From Eubacterium sp. (GTDB lineage Bacteria; Bacillota; Clostridia; Oscillospirales; Acutalibacteraceae), in the NCBI GenBank assembly GCA_029258375.1, contig JARHZA010000001.1, forward strand, positions 496,001 to 560,000: 64,000 bases of DNA. Reading direction: 5' to 3'. Under the pieces are notes generated by a model. It was not told the DNA's origin and ran no database searches. It saw only the letters and a program-made list of their open reading frames with translations. A program made the position numbers and the translations under genes. Positions 9,200 to 18,426 of the stretch are shown here, in pieces. The stretch's first letter is position 1. Every line of letters begins with the position of its first letter.

Positions 9200-12100
9200 A
9201 TGGCAAGAAAAAAGAAAACTATGGATGGTAATAATGCTGCCGCTCACGTTTCTTATGCGTTTACAGAGGTTGCTGCCATCTATCCTATCACACCTTCATC
9301 TGTTATGGCTGAAGTTACAGATGTTCTTTCATCAAACGACCAAAAAAATATTTTTGGACAAAATGTAAGAGTTCAAGAAATGGAATCTGAAGGCGGTGCT
9401 GCAGGTGCTGTTCACGGTTCACTTTCAGCAGGTGCTTTAACTACAACATACACAGCATCTCAGGGTCTTTTACTTATGATCCCAAATATGTACAAAATCG
9501 CAGGTGAATTACTTTCATCAGTAATCCACGTTTCTGCTCGTTGCGTATCAACTCACGCTCTTAACATCTTTGGTGACCACTCAGATATTTATGCTTGTCG
9601 TCAAACAGGTTATGCAATGCTTTGCTCAAATAACCCACAAGAAGTTATGGACCTTGGTGCAGTTGCTCACCTTGCAACTCTTAAATGTGGTGTTCCATTC
9701 CTTCATTTCTTTGACGGTTTCCGTACTTCACACGAAATTCAAAAAATTGAAGTTTGGGATTATGATGAACTTAAGTCAATGGTAGATATGGAAGACGTTG
9801 AACGTTTCCGTGCTCATGCTCTTAACCCAGAACACCCAACACTTCGTGGTTCAGCTGAAAACTCAGATATCTTCTTCCAACACAGAGAAGCTTGCAACAA
9901 GTATTACAACGATGCTGTTGAAGCAACTGTTAAATATATGGACGAAGTTAACAGCAGAATCGGCACAGATTACAAACCATTCAACTACTATGGTGCTCCA
10001 GATGCTAAACACATCATCGTTGCTATGGGTTCAGTTTGCGATACTATCGCTGAAACAATTGATTACCTCAATGCACAAGGCGAAAAAGTAGGTCTTGTTA
10101 AAGTTCACCTTTACAGACCATTCTCACCTAAGTACCTTCTTGATGTTATTCCATCAACAGTTGAAAAGATTTCTGTTCTTGATAGAACAAAAGAACCTGG
10201 CTCAATCGGTGAACCTCTTTATCTTGATGTTGTTGCTGCTCTTAAAGGCTCAGCTTTCGAAACAACTCCAGTATACAATGGTCGTTATGGTCTTGGTTCT
10301 AAAGATACAGTTCCTGCTCATATCATCTCAATTTATGACAATATGAAGTCAGAAACTCCAAAAACAACATTCACAATCGGTATCGTTGATGACGTTACAA
10401 ACCTTTCACTTGAAGCAGGCGAAAACGTAGATACAACTCCTGCTGGCACAACTTCATGTAAGTTCTGGGGTCTTGGCTCAGACGGTACAGTTGGTGCTAA
10501 CAAAGACTCAATCAAAATTATCGGTGATAACACAGATAAGTTTGCTCAAGGTTACTTCTTCTATGACTCTAAGAAGTCAGGTGGTATCACAGTATCTCAC
10601 CTTCGTTTTGGTGATAGCCCAATCACATCAACATACCTTATCAACAAAGCAAACTTCGTTGCTTGCCACTGCCCATCATATGTAACAAAATATGATATGG
10701 TTCAAGACCTTGTTCCAGGCGGTACATTCCTTCTCAACTGTATCTGGACTCCAGAAGAACTTGATAAGGAACTTCCAGCATCAATGAAGAGATACATTGC
10801 TGAAAATGATATTAACCTTTATATCATCAACGGTATTAAGATTGCTGAAGAAGTTGGTCTTGCTGGCCGTGCTTCAACCATTCTTCAATCTGCATTCTTC
10901 ACAATTTCTGGTATTCTTCCAGTAGAACAAGCTATCGACCTTATGAAAGCTAAAGCAACTGCTAAGTTCTCTAAGAAGGGTGACGCTATCGTTGCTGCTA
11001 ACCACGCTGGTATCGACCGTGGTTCAAAAGAACTTATCAAAGTTGAAGTTCCTGCAAGCTGGAAAGATGCTGTTGACGAAGAAGTAGAACACGTAGTTAA
11101 CACAGATCGTCCAGAAATGGAAAAATTCGTTAAAGATATTCTTACACCAATCAGCCACCAAAAGGGTGATTCAATCCCAGTATCTAAGTTTGTAGATATG
11201 GCAGACGGTGTATATCCTCAAGGTTCAGCTGCATTCGAAAAACGTGGTATCGCAGTAGACGTTCCAGAATGGGATCCAACATCTTGTGCTCAATGTAACA
11301 GATGTGCTATGGTTTGTCCTCATGCTGTTATTCGCCCAGTTGCTCTTACAGCTGAAGAACTTGCAAATGCTCCTGCAAATACAAAATCAGTAGACCTTAA
11401 AGTTCCTAAGGATTCAGGTCTTAAATATGCTCTTATCGTTTCAACACTTGACTGTACTGGATGTTCTTCTTGTGCAAACGTTTGTCCTACTAAGTCACTT
11501 ACAATGAAGCCAATCGCTTCACAAATGGAACAACAAGAAGTATTCGATGCTCTTTGCGATGTTGATCCAAAAGCAGCAGTTGCTTCAGATAAGACTATCG
11601 TTTCAGCTCAATATCTCAAGCCATACCTTGAATTCTCAGGTGCTTGTGCTGGTTGTGGTGAAACACCTTATGCTAAGCTTGTTACTCAATTATTTGGTGA
11701 TAAGATGTATGTTGCAAACGCAACAGGTTGTTCTTCAATCTGGGGTGGTTCTGCTCCTTCAACACCTTACACAGTAGATAAGAACGGTAACGGTCCAGCT
11801 TGGTCAAACTCACTCTTCGAAGATAATGCTGAATTTGGTCTTGGTATGTTCCTTGCTAACGCACAAATCCGTTCAAGACTTGCTGAAGATGCTCTTGCAC
11901 TTCAAGAATCATCAGTAGCTGAACAAGTTAAAGCTTATCTTGATACATTCGAAGATACTCGTGCAAACGATGCTCCAGCAAAGGCACTTATCGCTGCACT
12001 TGAAACTGCAGAATTAGAAGGTGCAGAAAAAGCTGCTGCAGAAGACTTCCTTAAAGATAAGAGCTATGCTGCTAAGAAGAGCCAATGGATCTTCGGTGGT

Positions 12101-12736
12101 GACGGTTGGGCTTACGATATCGGTTTCGGCGGTCTTGACCACGTTCTTGCTCAAAACCAAGATGTAAACGTTCTTGTATTCGACACAGAAGTTTATTCAA
12201 ATACTGGTGGTCAGGCTTCTAAGGCTACACCAACAGGTGCTGTTGCTCAATTTGCTGCTTCAGGTAAAATCACTAAGAAGAAAGACCTTGCTAAGATTGC
12301 TATGTCTTACGGTTATGTTTATGTTGCACAGATCGCTATGGGTGCTGATTACAACCAGTGCTTAAAGGCTATCAAAGAAGCAGAAGCATATCATGGTCCA
12401 TCACTCATCATTGCTTACGCTCCATGTATCAACCATGGTATTAAGATGCCATTTAACCAAGCTGAACAAAAGAAAGCTGTTACTGCTGGTTACTGGAATC
12501 TCTTCAGATATAACCCAGCTCTTATTGAAGAAGGTAAGAACCCATTCTCACTTGATTCAAAAGAACCAACTGGCGATTATCTTGAATTCATCAATGGTGA
12601 AACTCGTTACTCATCACTTAGAAGAAGCTTCCCTGAAAAGGCTGATCAGCTCTTCAACATTGCTGCTGAAAATGCAATTGCTAAATATAACGATCTTGTT
12701 CGCACAGTTGATTACTATGCACCAAAGAAAGACTAA
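9200..12736 (+). CDS. nifJ: Pyruvate:ferredoxin (flavodoxin) oxidoreductase, single-chain
   Basis: This 1178-residue enzyme oxidises pyruvate to acetyl-CoA and CO2 and passes the electrons to ferredoxin, the central pyruvate reaction of anaerobes. All domains are fused: the N-terminal pyruvate-binding region with YPITPSS, a gamma-type domain, two 4Fe-4S ferredoxin motifs (CAQCNRCAMVCP near residue 695 and CTGCSSCANVCP near 751), a further ACAGCGETP cysteine pair near 814, and the TPP site with YSNTGGQASKATP near 999. The ribosome site AGGAGG is ideal. Codon use is shifted towards C-ending codons relative to its neighbours, as expected for a very highly expressed gene. It is monocistronic, with a strong promoter and terminator. 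Confidence 0.97.
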   Translation: MARKKKTMDGNNAAAHVSYAFTEVAAIYPITPSSVMAEVTDVLSSNDQKNIFGQNVRVQEMESEGGAAGAVHGSLSAGALTTTYTASQGLLLMIPNMYKIAGELLSSVIHVSARCVSTHALNIFGDHSDIYACRQTGYAMLCSNNPQEVMDLGAVAHLATLKCGVPFLHFFDGFRTSHEIQKIEVWDYDELKSMVDMEDVERFRAHALNPEHPTLRGSAENSDIFFQHREACNKYYNDAVEATVKYMDEVNSRIGTDYKPFNYYGAPDAKHIIVAMGSVCDTIAETIDYLNAQGEKVGLVKVHLYRPFSPKYLLDVIPSTVEKISVLDRTKEPGSIGEPLYLDVVAALKGSAFETTPVYNGRYGLGSKDTVPAHIISIYDNMKSETPKTTFTIGIVDDVTNLSLEAGENVDTTPAGTTSCKFWGLGSDGTVGANKDSIKIIGDNTDKFAQGYFFYDSKKSGGITVSHLRFGDSPITSTYLINKANFVACHCPSYVTKYDMVQDLVPGGTFLLNCIWTPEELDKELPASMKRYIAENDINLYIINGIKIAEEVGLAGRASTILQSAFFTISGILPVEQAIDLMKAKATAKFSKKGDAIVAANHAGIDRGSKELIKVEVPASWKDAVDEEVEHVVNTDRPEMEKFVKDILTPISHQKGDSIPVSKFVDMADGVYPQGSAAFEKRGIAVDVPEWDPTSCAQCNRCAMVCPHAVIRPVALTAEELANAPANTKSVDLKVPKDSGLKYALIVSTLDCTGCSSCANVCPTKSLTMKPIASQMEQQEVFDALCDVDPKAAVASDKTIVSAQYLKPYLEFSGACAGCGETPYAKLVTQLFGDKMYVANATGCSSIWGGSAPSTPYTVDKNGNGPAWSNSLFEDNAEFGLGMFLANAQIRSRLAEDALALQESSVAEQVKAYLDTFEDTRANDAPAKALIAALETAELEGAEKAAAEDFLKDKSYAAKKSQWIFGGDGWAYDIGFGGLDHVLAQNQDVNVLVFDTEVYSNTGGQASKATPTGAVAQFAASGKITKKKDLAKIAMSYGYVYVAQIAMGADYNQCLKAIKEAEAYHGPSLIIAYAPCINHGIKMPFNQAEQKKAVTAGYWNLFRYNPALIEEGKNPFSLDSKEPTGDYLEFINGETRYSSLRRSFPEKADQLFNIAAENAIAKYNDLVRTVDYYAPKKD

Positions 12737-12760
12737 TATTTAGTTTAACAAAATAATTAA

Positions 12761-12787
12761 GGAGATGCGAAAGCATCTCCTTTTTTT
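12761..12787 (+). terminator. Rho-independent terminator of the PFOR gene
   Basis: GGAGATGC and GCATCTCC pair around a GAAA tetraloop and are followed by seven T residues, a textbook terminator. Confidence 0.93.
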
Positions 12788-12821
12788 ATTGCTATATTAA
12801 GTTTAAATTAACTATATAATT

Positions 12822-12865
12822 GTAAACAAAAAGGTATGAACTAATGTTCATACCTTTTTGTTTAC
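12822..12865 (-). terminator. 20-bp perfect hairpin ending the signal peptidase gene
   Basis: Two 20-base arms (12822-12841 and 12846-12865) are perfectly complementary around a TAAT loop. The hairpin contains the stop codon of the leftward signal peptidase gene (12862-12864), so the stem begins before translation ends. Confidence 0.75.
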
Positions 12866-14064
12866 TTTAGTTGCTCAAAACTTGGGAAGTATCTAAACAA
12901 TACTTTACCAAGCATTTTGCTTTTAGAAACGTATGTGTTTTCCCAATAACGAGAATCAAGTGAATGGTTTCTGTTATCTCCCATACAGAAGTAGTTGTTT
13001 TCTGCAACTATATATCTGCCTTCTTCATCTGTTACAAAACTTCCGTTTTTATCTTTTTCACAATATTGTTGAATAAATTGAACTTTACCAACTATCATAC
13101 CGTTTTCTGCATAACAAAATTCACCATCAGATTTGATTTTTTCTCCTTTATATGGAATATAATAAGGTCCAAAATCTCCCTTTGGAATTTCGTTTGTAAT
13201 AAATGTTTGGTCTGTTTGATAAGTTTTTCCGTCTTTGTCTTGAACATAAACAATTCCGTTTATAACAGTTACTGTTTCACCAGGTAGACCAATGATACGT
13301 TTTACGTAAATTACTTTTTCATCGTCAGGGTAATTAAACAATACAATATCATATCTTTCGGGGTCATCTTTGATATAAGCAAGTCTACTTGCAATAATTC
13401 TATCTTTTTCTTTGATTGTATTAACCATTGAAGGTGTTGGAATTACTGCATTTGCAAAAACAAAAGTTTTGAGGAGTAGTGCAATAATAACAGCGATTAC
13501 AATAGGAGTTATAAAATCTAAAATATCTTTGAATTTGCTTTTAGATTTTTCCTCTTCATTGCTTTCAATATCATTATTATTGCTTTCTGTGTTTGATTTT
13601 TTGCTTTTGTGTTTATTTTGTTTTGGCTCTTTTGATTTGCTTACTTTTTTTGGCTTATCGTTGTTATCTTTTTTCTTTTTGTTCTTTTTATTGTGCTTTT
13701 TTGATTCTTTTGAATTATCATCACTTGTTAAGACAAATTCTTTTTTATCGTTATTATTATCAGACTGATTTGTTTCTTCTTTTCTATTTATTTGAAATGA
13801 TGGTGCGAAATCTTCAAAGGTATCATTATATACGTTTGAATCTTTATCTTTAGAAATATCAGTAAATTCTTCTTTATCATTAAATTCAATTTCACTGTTA
13901 TTTTCAGAAACACTTTCTATTTTATCTGATAAATTGTTAAGTTCATCTCTTGCACTAATACCAAAATCAATTTGAGTATTAAAGAACTCAGCGCCGCAAT
14001 TAGGACATTTAAGCCAGTCGCCATCTTGTATTAGCGTGCTATAACCACATTTTTTACATACCAT
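12862..14064 (-). CDS. lepB: Signal peptidase I with N-terminal zinc ribbon
   Basis: The C-terminal ~220 residues are a type I (S26) signal peptidase, which cleaves signal peptides from exported proteins. A membrane helix spans about 182-203, the catalytic serine lies in PTPSMVNTI (S212) and the lysine general base in YVKRIIGLPGE (K255). The late CMGDNRNHSLDSRYW box is also present. Unusually, the N-terminus is a four-cysteine zinc ribbon (C3, C6, C20, C23), joined to the peptidase by a ~150-residue Lys/Asn/Asp/Ser-rich linker. At 400 residues it is about twice the usual length. Both extra parts would face the cytoplasm. It follows the GH36-like gene by 6 bases, so the two are probably co-transcribed. 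Confidence 0.92.
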   Translation of the reverse strand: MVCKKCGYSTLIQDGDWLKCPNCGAEFFNTQIDFGISARDELNNLSDKIESVSENNSEIEFNDKEEFTDISKDKDSNVYNDTFEDFAPSFQINRKEETNQSDNNNDKKEFVLTSDDNSKESKKHNKKNKKKKDNNDKPKKVSKSKEPKQNKHKSKKSNTESNNNDIESNEEEKSKSKFKDILDFITPIVIAVIIALLLKTFVFANAVIPTPSMVNTIKEKDRIIASRLAYIKDDPERYDIVLFNYPDDEKVIYVKRIIGLPGETVTVINGIVYVQDKDGKTYQTDQTFITNEIPKGDFGPYYIPYKGEKIKSDGEFCYAENGMIVGKVQFIQQYCEKDKNGSFVTDEEGRYIVAENNYFCMGDNRNHSLDSRYWENTYVSKSKMLGKVLFRYFPSFEQLK

Positions 14065-14070
14065 ATATAA

Positions 14071-16419
14071 TTAGTCTTCTTTCTTAAAAATGTTACGTTT
14101 GCTTTTAAGTGGGTTTGCAATTTTAATAATTTCTTTATAAGGTGTTGCCTCATCAATAACACTAAATTTATCTGCCAATGAAGTTAAATCTGTTGAAATT
14201 TCATCTGATGCTTCTTCATCATAACCAGAGCAAACAAGAGATTTATCGATATAAAGTTTAATCATCTTATTAACTTCACGAACAATAGTAATTTCGTGAT
14301 TATCAGCATTTAAAGGAGAAGATGATTTAATGTTTATATCTTCAACGCTAACAGTTAAAAATGCGTCTTCAACTGCAACTTTTACATCGTCATTTTTGCA
14401 GATAACTTTATCTTTGTTATCACATTCAAAACTAATTGTAAATGGGTTTCCTTTTTTGATGTTAGAAACACGTTTGTCTTTTTTGCCAAACTGAAAAATT
14501 CTAATTTCAAATGGATTTAATGACATATTGATTTTGTCATTGTAATTATAAACATCGTCTGTTTCTAAACCGCTTTCGTTATAAATGTTAAATCTTTTAA
14601 CACCTTTAAGTGACTCAGGGCATCCCATAAGTTTATTTAAAGTAAGTGTAAGACCTGCTGATTCGTTAGTTGGGTTTCTTAATGCAATTATGCCTTCGCC
14701 CTCTTGAGTCCAAGCAGCATAACAGTAAATGTTGTTTTCCTTAGGATCTCCGCCAAGGAACATAGCGTTTTTAAGAATATAGTGGTTTGCTTTTTGCCAA
14801 CTAAGAGCTCTTGCAAGATGATTCCACTTGTTTTCATTCATCATATTTGATGAAATATATAATTCGTTTAAAGCTTGACCTCTGCAAGCATTCCAGAAAA
14901 TCATTTTTTCAAAGTCTTCATCACTATAGTCTTGGTGAGCTTCGTTTCCATAAATAGGTTCGTGATTATAAATGTTTGCAACAGGGAATTGAAGTGCACG
15001 TTTGCATAAGAAATCATAATAAATGCTATCTCTATAAGTTAGTTCGGCATCTACTTGTGATTGTTCGCCTGCAGGATAGTTTTCTGCAAAACCAATATCA
15101 AGACTGTTTTGAAGCCATATTGAATTAGCGTATTGAAGCCACCAAGGAGATGGGTTAACATAACAAGTTATATTTAGCCACATATCCTTTCCTTGTTTTG
15201 TGCGAACTTCTCTAATAGCTTCAAAAATATGAATCCAACGTTCCCACATTTCTGTAACAAAATACATTTCATTTTCGCCACCTGTAATGTGGTCATGGTC
15301 ACTGTTTTTGCAAGGCTTTAGACAAAAACCATCTATTTTCCAATAAGATATATCGTTCTTTTCTGTTGTTTCAACAAAAAACTTCTCAAGGTTTTTAAGA
15401 TAAATTTCAGAACCCACACAAATATCTTGAGATTCAGCATTAAAATAACCAAAACCTTTTTTCTCTATTCTTTTAGCAAATTTTGTTTGATAGTTGTAGC
15501 CACCACGAGGACCAAGCCAAAGACCAAACTCACTACCTAATTTTCGAGCAGTATTGCTTACATCTGTAAAACCATTTGGAAATTTCTTTGTGTTTTGCCA
15601 CCAAAAATCGCCATTATAGTTGTTCCAGCCGTCATCCATAACATAACCATCAATCGGTGGAATACCTCTTGAGGAAAGTTCGTTTTCCATGTGGTAAAAT
15701 GCTTTTTGAACGAATTCAGAATCAATATTAAGCATTCTGTCATACCAAGTATTGTACATTGTGCGAAATGGAGATTCTAAAGCGATTGAATCAATATACT
15801 TAAAAAATGCAGTTTTTAATTCTGGAATTGTATTTCCTGTTGCACCGCCAATAACTGTTGCAGGGCAAACAAATTTACCAACAAAACTTTTTCCAAGATA
15901 GTAGCGAACTTGACCACGTCCGTGAAAAATACTGTTTTTAGTAGCAGGAAATTCACAACCAACAAATAAACTATCAATATAGAAAGGCTGACCTAAATTT
16001 GAATAATATTCATCAACTTCTCCAGGACCACCTGGAACAGAAAATGATGTTGTTGAATTTATAATTCCTATATTTTCAAGTGCAATATAATCAATAACTT
16101 TTGGTTCGCTTTGTGTTAGTACAATTTGCTTTTTGATTGTGTTGCCATCTTTTGCAACGCCAAACATTATATCAACTGTAGTTCCAAACATTTCTTGAAA
16201 ACGGAAGAAAAGGGTGCCGTCTTTTTCACCACATTTAATTACTGGAAGACCTTTTGAAGAAAGTTCGTTTCCATCTGCGAATCTAATTAAAAATTCAGAA
16301 CCGTTACCGTCAGGAATAAACTGCATTCCTGAAGCAGTATTAATTATTTGAGAAGCTAAAAAGTTTCCGTCAACTACTTTAAATTCTCTTTTTAATATGT
16401 TACTTTCAAGTCTAAACAT
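14071..16419 (-). CDS. GH36/GH27-like (clan GH-D) alpha-galactosidase-type glycosidase
   Basis: The 782-residue protein has an N-terminal beta-sandwich, a central barrel and a C-terminal beta domain, the layout of GH36 enzymes. Barrel motifs include GYVMDDGWNNYNGDFWW (about 258-274), GLWLGPRGGYN and SYWKIDGF, whose Asp (about 363) matches the clan GH-D nucleophile. A later QNSLDIGFAENYP segment could carry the acid/base Asp. There is no signal peptide, so imported oligosaccharides are the likely substrate; alpha-galactose or alpha-GalNAc are guesses from the family. The start follows a clear AAAGGAG site. A TSCPD protein lies upstream and signal peptidase I immediately downstream. Confidence 0.8.
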   Translation of the reverse strand: MFRLESNILKREFKVVDGNFLASQIINTASGMQFIPDGNGSEFLIRFADGNELSSKGLPVIKCGEKDGTLFFRFQEMFGTTVDIMFGVAKDGNTIKKQIVLTQSEPKVIDYIALENIGIINSTTSFSVPGGPGEVDEYYSNLGQPFYIDSLFVGCEFPATKNSIFHGRGQVRYYLGKSFVGKFVCPATVIGGATGNTIPELKTAFFKYIDSIALESPFRTMYNTWYDRMLNIDSEFVQKAFYHMENELSSRGIPPIDGYVMDDGWNNYNGDFWWQNTKKFPNGFTDVSNTARKLGSEFGLWLGPRGGYNYQTKFAKRIEKKGFGYFNAESQDICVGSEIYLKNLEKFFVETTEKNDISYWKIDGFCLKPCKNSDHDHITGGENEMYFVTEMWERWIHIFEAIREVRTKQGKDMWLNITCYVNPSPWWLQYANSIWLQNSLDIGFAENYPAGEQSQVDAELTYRDSIYYDFLCKRALQFPVANIYNHEPIYGNEAHQDYSDEDFEKMIFWNACRGQALNELYISSNMMNENKWNHLARALSWQKANHYILKNAMFLGGDPKENNIYCYAAWTQEGEGIIALRNPTNESAGLTLTLNKLMGCPESLKGVKRFNIYNESGLETDDVYNYNDKINMSLNPFEIRIFQFGKKDKRVSNIKKGNPFTISFECDNKDKVICKNDDVKVAVEDAFLTVSVEDINIKSSSPLNADNHEITIVREVNKMIKLYIDKSLVCSGYDEEASDEISTDLTSLADKFSVIDEATPYKEIIKIANPLKSKRNIFKKED

Positions 16420-16472
16420 AATATAACTCCTTTGAGTTTTAAAACATTATAATTAAGTTTTATTTCGTGAAA

Positions 16473-16724
16473 TTATGAATTTTTAATTTCTGTAAGAGCT
16501 TTTGCAAGTTGGTCTGGACAAGATGTTTTCTTAAAACCACAAGTAATACCTTCAAGTTTACTTATAACATCGTCAATTTTTTCGCCTTTTACAAGTGCAC
16601 CAATTCCTTTTAAGTTGCCGTTACAGCCACCAATGAATTTTACATTTTCAATTGTGTTATCTTCGTTTATGTCAATTATAATTTGTTGTGAGCAAGTGCC
16701 AGATGTTTTATATGTATATGTCAT
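16473..16724 (-). CDS. TSCPD-domain small protein (TIGR03905 type)
   Basis: This 83-residue protein has the family's namesake motif, TSCPDQLAKAL, near its end, together with conserved cysteines in SGTCSQ, GGCNGNLKG and TCGFKKTSC. Four cysteines in such a small protein suggest a metal or cofactor site. The family is related to a C-terminal domain of some ribonucleotide reductases, and its function is not established. A good AGGAGA ribosome site precedes the ATG. It lies 53 bases upstream of the GH36-like gene on the same strand. Confidence 0.82.
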   Translation of the reverse strand: MTYTYKTSGTCSQQIIIDINEDNTIENVKFIGGCNGNLKGIGALVKGEKIDDVISKLEGITCGFKKTSCPDQLAKALTEIKNS

Positions 16725-16848
16725 TTATATTCTCCTAATATATGTATTTTAATTATAAGTTACTGTATTTTATTATACATTTAAAACAATTATAATGCAA
16801 CATTATTAAACCCATTTTATGTTGTTAAAATATTATGAAATTTTTCTA

Positions 16849-16877
16849 TTGACTTTAGCGTGCTAATACGGTAAAAT
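16849..16877 (+). promoter_or_regulatory. Predicted sigma-A promoter of the amino-acid ABC operon
   Basis: TTGACT and TAAAAT are separated by exactly 17 bases, about 40 bases upstream of the substrate-binding protein start. Confidence 0.6.
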
Positions 16878-16915
16878 ACTAAATATCAACTTTAAACTGG
16901 TCGGAGGATAATAAA

Positions 16916-17707
16916 ATGAAAAAGTTTTCAAAAGTATTAGCACTAATTATTGCAACTATCTTTGTTTTTGCATCATTTGCAGCTTGCTCAAAACAACAAA
17001 CTGACGTAAGCGACCTTGATTATATTAAAGAAAAAGGCGAAATCATTATAGGCATAACAGAAGTTAAACCTATGAACTATTATGATGAAAAAGGAACCCT
17101 TGTTGGTTTTGATACAGAATTTGCACAGGCAGTTTGTGAAAAACTTGGAGTAACACCAAAATTTATCGAAATCAACTGGGATAATAAATATAACGAACTT
17201 AAAGCAAAGTCAATTGACTGTGTTTGGAATGGTATGACAATTACTGAAGAAGGTAAAAAAGTTGCCAGCATTACAAATGCTTATGCTGAAAACGCACAAG
17301 TTGTTGTTATGAAAAAAGCAAACCTTGATAAATACCCTGATATTGCATCAATCAAAGACCTTACAGTAGCAGTAGAAGGTGGCTCAGCTGGCGAAAAAAT
17401 TGCTCAAAAAGAAGGCCTTGCAAATACAGTAGTTTCAAACACTCAAGCACTTGCACTTACAGAGGTAACTTCTGGTGCAGCAGATGCTTGTATAATTGAC
17501 CTCACACTTGCTCGTTCAATGACAGGTGAAGGCACAAGCAACGCAAATCTTGGATTTAATATTAAACTTGAATCAGAAGAATATGGTGTAGCATTTAGAA
17601 AAGATTCCAATGTTACAGAAGAAGTTAACAAAATTATGGCTGAACTTTTAGAAGACGGAACAGTAGATAAACTTGCTGAAAAATATTCAATCAGCCTAAT
17701 CAAGTAA
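16916..17707 (+). CDS. Polar amino acid ABC transporter, substrate-binding lipoprotein
   Basis: The 263-residue protein captures an amino acid outside the membrane and delivers it to the downstream permease. A signal peptide ends in the lipobox FAAC (Cys about 23), so it is lipid-anchored. The mature part shows the family-3 solute-binding pattern: YIKEKGEIIIGITEVKPMNYYDEKGTLVGFDTEFA (quoted in pieces: KGEIIIG, PMNYYDEKG, GFDTEFA), then WNGMTIT, a VAVEGGSAGE hinge and AYRKDS-like AFRKDS. This is the glutamine/cystine/arginine-type group; the exact ligand is not readable. It is the first gene of a three-gene operon. Confidence 0.9.
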   Translation: MKKFSKVLALIIATIFVFASFAACSKQQTDVSDLDYIKEKGEIIIGITEVKPMNYYDEKGTLVGFDTEFAQAVCEKLGVTPKFIEINWDNKYNELKAKSIDCVWNGMTITEEGKKVASITNAYAENAQVVVMKKANLDKYPDIASIKDLTVAVEGGSAGEKIAQKEGLANTVVSNTQALALTEVTSGAADACIIDLTLARSMTGEGTSNANLGFNIKLESEEYGVAFRKDSNVTEEVNKIMAELLEDGTVDKLAEKYSISLIK

Positions 17708-17727
17708 TTAGAAAGGTTTATTTAAGT

Positions 17728-18423
17728 ATGTTTTTGGAAGTAACAAAATCTTTAGTTGAAGGTTTTTTAACAACATTAAAGTTGTTTGGTGTTACACTTG
17801 TTGCTGCATTGCCAATTGGTTTAATTATTAGTTTTGGTTCAATGAGCAAATTCAAACCTTTAAAGTGGTTGTGTAAAGTATTTATATGGATTATAAGAGG
17901 TACTCCTTTAGTGCTTCAAATGATTATTGTTTATTATGGACCTGGCTTGGTGGGCAACTGGGCACAGGGTATAGAAAATCCAAATGCTATTGTAACATGG
18001 TTTGCATCATGGACTGTTTTTGACCGTTTTGTTGCAGTTGCTGTTGCATTTATTATTAACTATTCTTGCTATTTTTCAGAAATTTATCGTGGTGGAATAG
18101 AATCTATTCCTAAAGGACAGTATGAAGCAGGTCAAGTTCTTGGTATGACTAAAGGACAAATTTTCTTCAAAGTTGTTCTTCCTCAAGTAATAAAAAGAAT
18201 AGTTCCACCAATGAGTAATGAAATTATTACTTTGGTTAAAGACACATCACTTGCTCGTGTAATTTCTGTTTATGAAGTTATTTGGGCAGGCGAAAAATTT
18301 ATGAAACTTGATGGATTATTGTGGCCACTTTTCTATACAGGAGTATTTTATCTTGTATTTTGTGGTGTTCTTACACTTCTTTTCAGCAAACTTGAAAAGA
18401 AAATGGATTATTACAGAGGTTAA
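17728..18423 (+). CDS. Polar amino acid ABC transporter, permease
   Basis: The 231-residue inner-membrane subunit has several hydrophobic helices and the HisMQ-type permease motif EAGQVLGMTKGQIFFKVVLPQ (EAA loop, in the second half), which contacts the ATPase. It starts 20 bases after the binding protein and overlaps the ribosome site of the next gene (3 bases between stop and start). Only one permease gene is present, so the transporter probably uses a homodimer. The ligand is unknown but is the same as for the neighbouring lipoprotein. Confidence 0.92.
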   Translation: MFLEVTKSLVEGFLTTLKLFGVTLVAALPIGLIISFGSMSKFKPLKWLCKVFIWIIRGTPLVLQMIIVYYGPGLVGNWAQGIENPNAIVTWFASWTVFDRFVAVAVAFIINYSCYFSEIYRGGIESIPKGQYEAGQVLGMTKGQIFFKVVLPQVIKRIVPPMSNEIITLVKDTSLARVISVYEVIWAGEKFMKLDGLLWPLFYTGVFYLVFCGVLTLLFSKLEKKMDYYRG

Positions 18424-18426
18424 AAT

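Noticed and set aside
13412-13853. Hydrophobic Leu/Phe-rich frames on the plus strand inside the signal peptidase gene
   Set aside because: They are the antisense of the Lys/Asp-rich linker; the apparent membrane protein is a composition artefact.
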